From: an uncultured Phycisphaerae bacterium
Lineage (GTDB): Bacteria > Planctomycetota > Phycisphaerae > Sedimentisphaerales > Anaerohalosphaeraceae
Length of the DNA stretch: 5,543 nt
Reading direction: 5' to 3'
Assembly: GCA_937995495.1 (NCBI GenBank)
Contig: CALKKA010000076.1
Span: 1 to 5,543 of the forward strand
In this document: piece after piece, positions 1 through 5,543 of the stretch
Layout of the letters: each line of letters starts with the position of its first letter
Position numbering within the stretch: the stretch's first letter is position 1
Program-made: the position numbers and the translations under genes
The notes under the pieces: model-generated
The model's database searches: none
What the model was told of the DNA's origin: nothing
The model's input: only the letters and a program-made list of their open reading frames with translations

Positions 1-138
1 CATTTGAAATCTCTTGCGGCGATAGCCCAGATTGTCCAGTCTGCCCATTTCGAGCAATACTGGCAGCAGGTTCGGACGACCGATCAATTGCAGGATATTT
101 TATTTCTGAGTGAAAGAAAAAGGTTTCACTTAATGTAA
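1..138 (+). CDS. PTS EIIA type-2 domain protein, C-terminal fragment (probable)
   Basis: The reading frame is open from the first base and ends at TAA 136-138, giving the last 45 residues of a protein whose start lies outside the window. The peptide begins HLKSLAAIAQIV and continues to a TTDQLQDIL segment before a basic end (SERKRFHLM). The HLK-L--IA pattern, a following helix with Phe, and a T/S-D-x-L-x-x-I/L close match the last two helices of the fructose/nitrogen-type EIIA fold (PtsN, FruA EIIA). In that family the domain carries a phosphohistidine and works either in sugar uptake or as a regulatory PtsN-like protein. The phosphorylated His region is upstream and not visible, so activity cannot be judged, nor whether this is a stand-alone EIIA or one fused to a transporter. 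The call rests on a short stretch only. It is 55 bases from the next gene. Confidence 0.5.
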   Translation, partial: HLKSLAAIAQIVQSAHFEQYWQQVRTTDQLQDILFLSERKRFHLM

Positions 139-182
139 TTGAAGGTAAAATAAGTGGGTAAATGAGAAAACTCAAATGGGAA

Positions 183-190
183 AGGAAGAG
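183..190 (+). promoter_or_regulatory. Ribosome binding site selecting ATG 194
   Basis: AGGAAGAG lies upstream of ATG 194, with the AGGA core at 183-186 and 7 bases to the start. The in-frame ATG at 176 has no comparable purine motif before it, and would add a charged MGKEEK segment ahead of the signal peptide. The site therefore favours 194 as the true start. Confidence 0.6.
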
Positions 191-193
191 AAA

Positions 194-757
194 ATGAAGA
201 CAATTCTTATAGTAATCAATTGCGTTATGGCAATCATGATTGTCTCTGGGTGCAGCACATCAGTGGAACAGCCCGTTACCTTGTTGGATGTTCAGATCAT
301 TACGGCATATGAGCCGTCAGCGGCTTTTCCGAAATCGGCCAGCTACGCATTTTTGCCACAGCGTCCCGAACAGGAGGCGGTTTCTGAGGAGGCAAAGGTC
401 ATTGTTCGTCGTCTGCGAGATGCGATCAAAGACGAGCTTGCCTCCAAAAGTTATAAACCAGCAAAGGACGAGATCGACTATATCGTCGATTACCAGCTCG
501 TGGCCCAGTACAGTATGAGTATCCTTGCCGAACGCACACAAGAGGACGGACAGGACTGGATGACGGTGGTCGGTGTTCCGGATGACTTTGTTCAAGGGGC
601 TCTTGTAATCGATGTGATTGATACCGCCACACTAAAGCCTGTATGGCGGGGTCTGTGCAATGCGAATATTGCATTAGCCGACGTCACAGATGAAGAAAGA
701 AACCAACGGGCTCGATACGCTGTTCAGGAACTGCTAAAAACATTCCCGCCCCAATAA
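194..757 (+). CDS. DUF4136-like lipoprotein, predicted outer-membrane anchored
   Basis: A 187-residue predicted lipoprotein. Lys2 is followed by a hydrophobic stretch (about residues 4-17) and a lipobox IVSGC with the lipidated cysteine at residue 20. The +2 residue is Ser, not Asp, so Lol export to the outer membrane is expected. The mature part fits the DUF4136 pattern: a Tyr-Glu-Pro-Ser-Ala-Ala-Phe-Pro opening with S-Y-A-F-L-P at about 50-55, a helix RRLRDAIKDELASKSY (72-87), a D-Y-I-V-D-Y strand (95-100), then GALVIDVID (135-143), PVWRG (149-153), and a closing helix ending in L-K-T-F-P-P. The function of this family is not established. An ATG at 176 is in frame but has a poorer ribosome site. 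The gene lies 79 bases before the MCE transport operon on the same strand, so it may be co-transcribed, but the wider gap and a possible promoter in it leave this open. No membrane segment beyond the signal peptide is visible. Confidence 0.78.
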   Translation: MKTILIVINCVMAIMIVSGCSTSVEQPVTLLDVQIITAYEPSAAFPKSASYAFLPQRPEQEAVSEEAKVIVRRLRDAIKDELASKSYKPAKDEIDYIVDYQLVAQYSMSILAERTQEDGQDWMTVVGVPDDFVQGALVIDVIDTATLKPVWRGLCNANIALADVTDEERNQRARYAVQELLKTFPPQ

Positions 758-763
758 ATACAC

Positions 764-792
764 TTGCACCGGCCGACCCAAACGGGTCTAAT
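764..792 (+). promoter_or_regulatory. Possible sigma70-type promoter for the MCE operon
   Basis: TTGCAC (764-769) and TCTAAT (787-792) are separated by exactly 17 bases. The -10 box matches TATAAT at 5 of 6 positions, while the -35 box matches only TTG. Transcription would start near 799, some 38 bases before ATG 837. The GACCC/GGGTC inverted repeat fills the spacer and touches the -10 box, a place where a repressor could bind. This is inference from motif spacing only. Confidence 0.3.
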
Positions 793-826
793 GCCTGCAA
801 TGAACTGCAGTTGTCATAACTTTGAC

Positions 827-830
827 AGGA
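827..830 (+). promoter_or_regulatory. Ribosome binding site selecting ATG 837
   Basis: AGGA at 827-830 stands 6 bases before ATG 837. The in-frame TTG at 822 would put this motif inside the coding region and has only TCATAAC-like sequence before it, so the ATG is the better start and the TTG-initiated extension of five residues is disfavoured. Confidence 0.6.
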
Positions 831-836
831 TTTACG

Positions 837-1952
837 ATGTCTGCCATTGAGGTCCAAAAGAAAGATGACGGCGCTCTGATTATACTCACCGGGCGGCTGG
901 ATACCGAGTGTGTGGGTCGGAACTGGTCCGCCGTCTTTCAGCAATTAAAGCGTTCAGCGCCCGATAAAATCACAGTTGATGCCTCAGCACTGAAGAATTT
1001 GGATGGGGCGGGCATTGCGTTTTTATTAAGTATCCAACGGACCCAAGAGGAGTCAAATCGCTCGTTCGAGATCATTCACCTAAAACCCTCGTTCCAGCAG
1101 CTGTTGGAAGACAGTACATTGGAGGGGCTTGCGGTGGCATCTGCTCCGCCGTCATCATTTCGGCAAGTGGCTGAGGACCTCGGCCGGGGCGGCTACGGCG
1201 TCATGGACGACATGAAGCAGCAAATCAGCTTCTTAGGTGAACTGGCCTATAAGTTGGTGACCTCTCTTCTGAAACCGCATCAGATTCGGTGGCGTGAGTT
1301 TTGGTTTCTGGCTGAAAAAGCCGGTGCCGACGCGATCAATATCACCATCTTGCTGGGATTTTTGATCGGGTTGATCCTGGCGTTCCAATCGGCAGTCGCG
1401 ATGTCGCAATTTGGCGCCCAGATCTATGTGGCGGATCTGATCGCATTGACCATGTTTAAAGAAATGGCTCCGTTGATCACCGCCTTTATCTTAGCCAGCC
1501 GCAGCGGGTCGGCTTTTGCCGCCGAGATCGGCACGATGAAGGTCAATGAAGAACTGGATGCCCTGCACACCTTTGGGATCGATCCGGTACGGTTCTTAGC
1601 CGTTCCGCGAGTAATGGCCCTGGTGCTGGCATTGCCACTGCTGACACTGTTCAATAATCTGTTTGCGCTATTCGGGGCACAGGCCGTGATGGCGATGGAG
1701 GGTTTTTCACCCATCGTCTTTTGGGACCGATGCCGGGCGGCAGCGGACCTGACTGATTTGTTCAGCGGCTTGGTCAAAACAGTAGTGTTTGGTTATTTCA
1801 TTGCGGCCATCGGCTGTCTGCGGGGCCTGCACACGGGCAAAGGGGCCAGTGCCGTAGGCGACTCGGCCACCAGTGCTGTGGTGACCTGTATTATTATGAT
1901 CGTTGTAGTCGATGGCATCTTTGCTGTGGTTTATTATAGCTTGGGGATATAA
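837..1952 (+). CDS. mlaE: STAS-MlaE fusion, inner-membrane permease of MCE lipid ABC transporter
   Basis: A 371-residue permease, much longer than E. coli MlaE (260), because a STAS domain (about residues 2-95, MlaB-like) is fused to the N-terminus. A linker of about 60 residues leads into the MlaE/DUF140 domain (about 155-371). That domain shows a hydrophobic segment at 168-190, the family's hallmark block at 208-243 (KEMAPLITAF, then SRSGSAFAAEIGTMKVNEEL), D-P-V-R-F-L-A-V-P-R (249-258), and further membrane segments at about 258-285, 312-330 and 347-368, with GASAVGDSATSAVV (336-349) before the last. In the Mla family this subunit is a dimer in the inner membrane that passes phospholipid between the bilayer and the MCE ring. 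The fused STAS domain presumably contacts the ATPase as MlaB does. In its loop the residue equivalent to the Ser/Thr of SpoIIAA or MlaB is Gly57 (motif LDGAG, 55-59), so control by phosphorylation there is unlikely. The stop is 6 bases before the ATPase gene. Confidence 0.93.
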   Translation: MSAIEVQKKDDGALIILTGRLDTECVGRNWSAVFQQLKRSAPDKITVDASALKNLDGAGIAFLLSIQRTQEESNRSFEIIHLKPSFQQLLEDSTLEGLAVASAPPSSFRQVAEDLGRGGYGVMDDMKQQISFLGELAYKLVTSLLKPHQIRWREFWFLAEKAGADAINITILLGFLIGLILAFQSAVAMSQFGAQIYVADLIALTMFKEMAPLITAFILASRSGSAFAAEIGTMKVNEELDALHTFGIDPVRFLAVPRVMALVLALPLLTLFNNLFALFGAQAVMAMEGFSPIVFWDRCRAAADLTDLFSGLVKTVVFGYFIAAIGCLRGLHTGKGASAVGDSATSAVVTCIIMIVVVDGIFAVVYYSLGI

Positions 1953-1958
1953 AATCAT

Positions 1959-2723
1959 ATGGCCGAGCAATTGGAAAAAATTATTCAGGTTAAAAATCTG
2001 ACCGGCGGTTACGGCGAGACCGTGATCCTTAAAGACATCACTTTTGATGTCCATCAAGGCGAGGTGTTTATTATTCTTGGGGGGTCCGGCTGCGGCAAAA
2101 GCACGATGCTCAAGTTCATGATCGGGCTTGCGAGGCCATTTTCCGGTGAGATTTATGTCGACGGCATACAGATCGTTGACGCCAGTGAGGTCGACTACAA
2201 TAAAGCATTACGATCATTCGGAGTGATGTACCAGAATGGAGCGCTGTTCGGATCGATGAACCTGATGGAGAATATCTGCCTGGTCTTAGAAGAATTTACC
2301 GACCTGCCGCGAAGTGCGATGGAATCGATTGCCCAGATGCGGCTCAATCAGGTGGGATTGGGAGATGCCGCGGACAAAATGCCGTCAGATCTCAGCGGCG
2401 GAATGCGAAAACGGGCCGCGATTGCTCGCGCGATGGCACTGGATCCAAAAATCCTGTTTCTCGATGAACCCTCGGCCGGTCTGGATCCGATTACCTCGGC
2501 CCAGATGGATGAATTGATCCTTCAGCTTTCAAGAACCCTGAAAATTACATTTGTTATTGTCACGCACGAACTACCGAGTATTTTTACTGTTGCGGATCGC
2601 TGCATTATGCTGGACCGAAATGTCAAAACCGTTGTCGCCACGGGAAAGCCCCATGAATTACAGGCCAACAGCGACAATCCCTGGGTGCGTCAGTTTTTTA
2701 ACCGTCAGGCATCCGATGAATAA
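1959..2723 (+). CDS. mlaF: MlaF-type ABC transporter ATP-binding protein
   Basis: A 254-residue ABC ATPase, close to E. coli MlaF (269). All nucleotide-binding elements are intact: Walker A GGSGCGKST (41-49), Q-loop VMYQNGALFGSM with Gln92, signature LSGGM (145-149), Walker B ILFLDEP with catalytic Glu170, D-loop SAGLDP (172-177) and H-loop His203. The Q-loop context YQxGALFxSM and the LSGGMRKRAAIARA block are typical of the MlaF branch, as opposed to general importers. It would sit on the cytoplasmic face under the MlaE dimer and power lipid movement. The start ATG is 6 bases after the permease stop with a purine-rich GGGGAT about 10 bases upstream, so translation is probably coupled. The C-terminus is short, and since the STAS partner is fused to the permease here, the contact normally made by free MlaB would be supplied in cis. 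Confidence 0.95.
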   Translation: MAEQLEKIIQVKNLTGGYGETVILKDITFDVHQGEVFIILGGSGCGKSTMLKFMIGLARPFSGEIYVDGIQIVDASEVDYNKALRSFGVMYQNGALFGSMNLMENICLVLEEFTDLPRSAMESIAQMRLNQVGLGDAADKMPSDLSGGMRKRAAIARAMALDPKILFLDEPSAGLDPITSAQMDELILQLSRTLKITFVIVTHELPSIFTVADRCIMLDRNVKTVVATGKPHELQANSDNPWVRQFFNRQASDE

Positions 2724-2753
2724 GAAAAACCTTTTATTGCATAGGAGTTTCCG

Positions 2754-3701
2754 ATGAGTACAAAGCCGAATTACTTCAAATTGGGCTTGTTTATCCTGAT
2801 TGCCCTGTTCCTGTTGGTAACTGCCATCATTCTTTTTGGATCGGGTGTGTTTGAAAAAGAGAAGACTTTTTTTGAGTCTTATTTTGCAGATCCGGTGTCC
2901 GGATTGGCTCCGGGGTCTCCGGTTCTTGAGCAGGGGGTACAAGTCGGAGTTGTCGAGACGATCAGCTTTGTCAGGCACGATTACCGCTCGCCGGAGGTGG
3001 AAGATCCCTCTTCGCCTTACCGATCTTTGGTGCGGGTTATTTGTTCCGTTCAGGCTGGGCGTTTTCCAGAAGCAGAAAGGAAAAAAAATCAGGAGCATCT
3101 GGACGCCCTTGTTAAGAACGGCCTTCGTTTGCAACTGTCAACAAATCTTCTGACCGGTCAGGGTTTTATCGAGGCAGGCTATCTTGATCCGAGCCGATTT
3201 CCGTTGAAAGGGTTCCCATGGGAACCGGAACACCTCTTTATTCCCTCGGCCCCCAGCGACTTTACGACGATGAAGGATTCCGTGGACAAAATTCTGCATC
3301 GACTGGAACAGATTGAAACCGAAAAAATTGGCGAAAATATTAATAATGTTCTGGAATCCGTCAACACAGCGGTCAATGACGCCCAGGTTGGAACGCTAAG
3401 TAGAGAGGCATCCCATTTTATTGAGGAGATTCGACAGACGAATCAGAGTCTCAAAGCGCTTCTTGAGAATCCCACACCGAAAGAGGACCTGGCCAATGTC
3501 GCCGAACTGGTCGACCAAATGAATCTAACGCTGGCACGCATTGACCAACTCGTACTCTCCAGGAGCCCGCAAATTGTTGAAATGCTGGAGAATTTCAAGC
3601 AGATGTCAGAAAATCTGAAAAATTTAACCGAAGAACTTAAGAAAAACCCGTCCGAGTTGATATTCAGTCAACCGCCTGAGAAAAAGGAGGTACTAAAATG
3701 A
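2754..3701 (+). CDS. mlaD: MCE-domain protein (MlaD family) with long helical C-terminal tail
   Basis: A 315-residue periplasmic substrate-handling subunit anchored by one N-terminal membrane helix (about 9-29). The MCE domain spans roughly 37-147: G-L-A-P-G-S-P-V (50-57) and G-V-Q-V-G-V-V (61-67) are the family core, and NGLRLQLSTNLLTGQGFIEA (122-141) resembles the GLRAxLxTxxLLTG segment seen in PqiB/LetB-type MCE domains more than the E. coli MlaD equivalent. After a proline-rich stretch (150-168, ending IPSAPSDF) the remainder, about 172-297, is predicted helical or coiled coil with heptad-like hydrophobics. It closes with N-P-S-E-L-I-F-S-Q-P-P, a common C-terminal motif of these proteins. 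E. coli MlaD is only 183 residues, so the tail is an extension that could form a needle in a hexamer. AGGAG (2743-2747) lies 6 bases before the ATG. The stop overlaps the next gene's start by 4 bases (ATGA). Confidence 0.9.
   Translation: MSTKPNYFKLGLFILIALFLLVTAIILFGSGVFEKEKTFFESYFADPVSGLAPGSPVLEQGVQVGVVETISFVRHDYRSPEVEDPSSPYRSLVRVICSVQAGRFPEAERKKNQEHLDALVKNGLRLQLSTNLLTGQGFIEAGYLDPSRFPLKGFPWEPEHLFIPSAPSDFTTMKDSVDKILHRLEQIETEKIGENINNVLESVNTAVNDAQVGTLSREASHFIEEIRQTNQSLKALLENPTPKEDLANVAELVDQMNLTLARIDQLVLSRSPQIVEMLENFKQMSENLKNLTEELKKNPSELIFSQPPEKKEVLK
3684..3690 (+). promoter_or_regulatory. Strong ribosome binding site inside the MCE gene end
   Basis: AAGGAGG, a full anti-SD complement, is 7 bases before ATG 3698 and lies within the last codons of the MCE gene. 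Together with the ATGA overlap it indicates translational coupling of the MCE protein and the lipoprotein, and it fixes the lipoprotein start. Confidence 0.8.
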
Positions 3702-4318
3702 ATAGACAGACAACAAGATTAATGGCAATGGGGGTGTTGATTGCACTGTTATGTTCAGGGTGTGCCCAGCGAACAGCCATCGTTAAAGACACCTTCCTGT
3801 TGGATGCACAGCGGGGCGGCCCATCCCTAAAAGCGGCCCCCAAGACGGTTCTTGCGGTTCGGCCATTCTCGATTGCGCCGGCATTTCAGGGCAAGGGGCT
3901 TGTCTATCGCACGGATGATGATCAGTATGAGTCGGATTTCTATAATGAATATTTTGTTTCGCCGTCTGCCATGATGACTGACCAGACCCGAGACTGGCTT
4001 TCCGAGTCGGGTGTATTTGCGGAGGTTCTTTTACCGGTCAGTTCCTTCGAGCCGACACTTATACTCGAAGGTCACATCAAGCAGATCGTCGCCGATGTTC
4101 GGGATAAAGGCAACAAGCAGGCTGTGTTGGAGCTATCTTTTTTTCTGCTTGAAAAGCATAATCACAATCCGACGATCCGCTTCCAGAATACCTATTCAGC
4201 GACCCTGTCTTTGGATGGAAAAACGGCTTCGGCCTGTATCGCCGCGATGAATCAATGTCTAAGCGAGATATTGGGCGATTTAGAAAAAGACCTGGCCTCG
4301 AATTTGGCAGGGAAATAA
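3698..4318 (+). CDS. PqiC/DUF330-type ABC-transport auxiliary lipoprotein
   Basis: A 206-residue predicted lipoprotein. Arg3 and Arg7 precede a hydrophobic core (8-18) and lipobox LCSGC with the lipidated cysteine at 22. The +2 residue is Ala, so outer-membrane sorting is expected. The mature domain fits the ABC-type transport auxiliary lipoprotein family (PF03886; YmbA/PqiC): F-L-L-D at 33-36, a V-L-A-V-R-P-F strand (51-57), P-A-F-Q-G-K-G-L-V-Y-R (61-71) followed by a Y--DFYNEYF segment (77-86), then P-S-A-M-M-T helix and S-G-V-F-A-E-V (104-110), with a long C-terminal helix. E. coli PqiC is 187 residues. PqiC works with the MCE protein PqiB at the outer membrane. Here the gene overlaps the MCE gene by 4 bases, so it is the natural candidate for the outer-membrane dock of this transporter. 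It ends the operon; the next gene is 134 bases away. Confidence 0.85.
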   Translation: MNRQTTRLMAMGVLIALLCSGCAQRTAIVKDTFLLDAQRGGPSLKAAPKTVLAVRPFSIAPAFQGKGLVYRTDDDQYESDFYNEYFVSPSAMMTDQTRDWLSESGVFAEVLLPVSSFEPTLILEGHIKQIVADVRDKGNKQAVLELSFFLLEKHNHNPTIRFQNTYSATLSLDGKTASACIAAMNQCLSEILGDLEKDLASNLAGK

Positions 4319-4452
4319 AACAAATCATCGGTTGCGTTAAGGGGGGCGTATCGGCTATAACTCATCCGGTGGTGTCTGGTGATGTTCTTAGCATGCATGT
4401 GGGCACTGATGCAAATTGAAATGTTTATGCTGATTTTTAATTAACAAGACAA
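4319..4452. other. Non-coding spacer between the MCE operon and ackA
   Basis: No credible gene is seen in these 134 bases. The left half is G-rich (GGGGGG near 4340); the right half from about 4411 is AT-rich. Imperfect dyads occur (AGCAT at 4390-4394 with ATGCT at 4427-4431, followed by GATTTTT; TGCAT 4394-4398 with ATGCA 4409-4413), but the stems are only 5 bp and the loops long, so a terminator is not convincing. TTGAAA (4416-4421) and TTTAAT (4436-4441) are the best promoter-like words, but the gap of 14 between them is too short for a standard promoter. Pairing TTGAAA with AATTAA (4439-4444) gives 17. Confidence 0.4.
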
Positions 4453-5543
4453 ATGAAAGTACTCGTCATAAACGCAGGCAGTTCATCTGTCAAATACCAG
4501 CTTTTTCAGATGCCCGAAGGAGCTGTCTTGGCAAAAGGACTTGTCGAGCGCATTGGTGATGCGGGTTCCCGGTTATCACAGACCGCCGGTGGGCAGACCC
4601 ATGATATTGGAAAGAGCATTGCTGACCATGAACAGGCGATGAGCCTGATCTTGGCGACGCTGGTCGACCCCCAATACGGTGTTCTTAAGGATGCTTCAGA
4701 GATCGCCTCCGTCGGCCACCGGGTGGTACATGGTGGCGAAGAGTTCAGTGATTCGATGCTGATCGATGATTCGGTTGTCGCTTCCATCGAAAAGTTTGCC
4801 GACCTTGCGCCGTTGCATAATCCACCCAACCTGACGGGGATCCTTGCCTCTCAGCACGACCTTCCTGGTGCCAAACAGGTTGCCTGTTTTGACACCGCAT
4901 TTCACACGACGATCCCGGAGGTGGCCTACCTGTATGCGTTGCCGTATGAGTTGTACGAACAATATCGTGTCCGCCGTTACGGCTTTCATGGTATTAGCCA
5001 TCGGTATGTTACAAGCCGTGCCGCCGACCTGATGGGCAAAGACGGCGCCAACATCATCACATGCCATCTTGGCAATGGCTGCTCGATCACAGCGGTCAAA
5101 AACGGCAGGTCCGTCGATACCTCGATGGGACTGACACCTCTGGAAGGCCTTGTTATGGGCACACGCTGCGGGGACATTGATCCAGCGATCCTGTTCTATC
5201 TGGCCGACAAGGGTTACAGCGTTGAAGAGCTTAATACACTCTGCAATAGTAAAAGCGGTCTGCTCGGCATCTCCGGCCAGTCCAACGACATGCGAAATCT
5301 CCGAGAGCTGGCTGCCGCCGGTGACCCGCGGGCGAATCTTGCGATAGAAATTTTCACATACCGCATCAGGAAATACATCGGCACCTACACGGCGGTCCTG
5401 GGAACGGTTGACGCGGTTGTTTTCACCGGCGGGATCGGTGAGAATAATCCCGATCTGAGGGCGCAGGCCTGCGCCGAACAGGTACAGATCGGCATTGAGA
5501 TCGATGCGGATAAAAATGCCGATGCTTCCGCAAAAGAAAGACT
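4453..5543 (+). CDS. ackA: Acetate kinase, 3' end beyond the window
   Basis: The first 363 residues of a protein that is usually about 400 long; the frame is open to the window edge. It converts acetyl phosphate plus ADP to acetate plus ATP (reversibly) in the cytoplasm, usually together with phosphotransacetylase. The N-terminus carries the signature NAGSSSVK with Asn7, Ser10 and Ser12. Other family residues are Arg90 in GHRVVHGG, His122 in LHNPPN, Asp147 in CFDTAFH, His179 in GFHGISH, the nucleotide loop HLGNG (205-209), Arg238 in MGTRCGDIDP, and GGIGEN (326-331). The C-terminal glutamate of the active site would lie past the edge. ATG 4453 is the only possible start: an in-frame TAA is at 4438-4440, and the next Met is behind the NAGSSS motif. 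No ribosome site is evident before it. No pta gene is visible in the window. It is probably its own transcription unit. Confidence 0.96.
   Translation, partial: MKVLVINAGSSSVKYQLFQMPEGAVLAKGLVERIGDAGSRLSQTAGGQTHDIGKSIADHEQAMSLILATLVDPQYGVLKDASEIASVGHRVVHGGEEFSDSMLIDDSVVASIEKFADLAPLHNPPNLTGILASQHDLPGAKQVACFDTAFHTTIPEVAYLYALPYELYEQYRVRRYGFHGISHRYVTSRAADLMGKDGANIITCHLGNGCSITAVKNGRSVDTSMGLTPLEGLVMGTRCGDIDPAILFYLADKGYSVEELNTLCNSKSGLLGISGQSNDMRNLRELAAAGDPRANLAIEIFTYRIRKYIGTYTAVLGTVDAVVFTGGIGENNPDLRAQACAEQVQIGIEIDADKNADASAKER

Larger units (their letters stand above)
758..836. other. Spacer before the MCE operon with two inverted repeats
   Basis: This 79-base gap carries two perfect but short inverted repeats. 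GACCC (775-779) pairs with GGGTC (784-788) around a 4-base loop, and CTGCA (795-799) pairs with TGCAG (806-810) around a 6-base loop. Neither is followed by a T tract, so they do not make a convincing intrinsic terminator. They could be protein-binding sites or chance: 5-bp stems are common. Confidence 0.35.

Noticed and set aside
146..151. TAAAAT as a -10 box for the DUF4136-like gene
   Set aside because: It matches 5 of 6 positions, but there is no acceptable -35 at 16-18 bases upstream, and such AT words are frequent here.
176..193. Upstream ATG that would add MGKEEK to the DUF4136-like lipoprotein
   Set aside because: Weak ribosome site, whereas ATG 194 has AGGA at 7 bases and begins a standard lipoprotein signal peptide.
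822..827. Perfect TTGACA -35 word just before the permease gene, also giving an in-frame TTG start
   Set aside because: No -10 box follows at 16-18 bases inside the gene, and AGGA at 827-830 points to ATG 837 as the start.
1424..1777. Long minus-strand open frame opposite the permease
   Set aside because: It is the antisense shadow of a well-recognised MlaE gene, has no ribosome site that stands out, and resembles no family.
4390..4437. AGCAT/ATGCT dyad followed by a T run, considered as a terminator for the MCE operon
   Set aside because: A 5-bp AT-containing stem with a 32-base loop is too weak for intrinsic termination.
4421..4444. Seven-codon ORF (MFMLIFN) ending 8 bases before ackA, considered as a leader peptide
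   Set aside because: No ribosome site before it, no run of regulatory codons, and no attenuator-like stem follows.
1..5543. Search for CRISPR arrays, insertion sequences, tRNA or rRNA genes and defence-type genes
   Set aside because: No spaced direct repeats, transposase motifs, cloverleaf folds or defence domains were seen.

Overview
The window holds one trans-envelope lipid-transport locus of the MCE/Mla type. It is flanked by the tail of a probable PTS EIIA domain protein on the left and by an acetate kinase gene that runs off the right edge. All supported genes are on the + strand. Two lipoprotein signal peptides, an MCE protein and a PqiC-type outer-membrane lipoprotein show a diderm (Gram-negative-type) bacterium. 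The sequence does not settle the phylum. Moderate base composition, the STAS-MlaE fusion, and a fermentation-type acetate kinase would fit Desulfobacterota or Planctomycetota, but this is an impression without a database search.

Layout: 1-138, C-terminal 45 residues of a probable PTS EIIA-2 domain protein; 194-757, DUF4136-like lipoprotein of unknown function; 758-836, spacer with a possible promoter and two small inverted repeats; 837-1952, inner-membrane permease with an N-terminal STAS domain fused to MlaE; 1959-2723, MlaF-type ATPase; 2754-3701, MCE protein (MlaD family, long helical tail); 3698-4318, PqiC/DUF330-type lipoprotein; 4319-4452, non-coding spacer; 4453 to the window end, ackA.

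The genes from 837 to 4318 are tightly packed (gaps of 6 and 30 bases, then a 4-base overlap) and are almost certainly one operon. In the inferred machine, MlaF hydrolyses ATP beneath MlaE, with the fused STAS domain in the place of a separate MlaB. The MCE protein is anchored in the inner membrane and projects a ring plus helical extension into the periplasm, and the PqiC-like lipoprotein provides the outer-membrane end. No MlaC-like soluble shuttle and no MlaA are present in the window, which points to a tunnel-type rather than a shuttle-type route. STAS-MlaE/ATPase/MCE/DUF330 lipoprotein clusters are known in other Gram-negative bacteria, so this is probably a recognisable variant and not a wholly new system. 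The least explained part is the DUF4136-like lipoprotein at its head.
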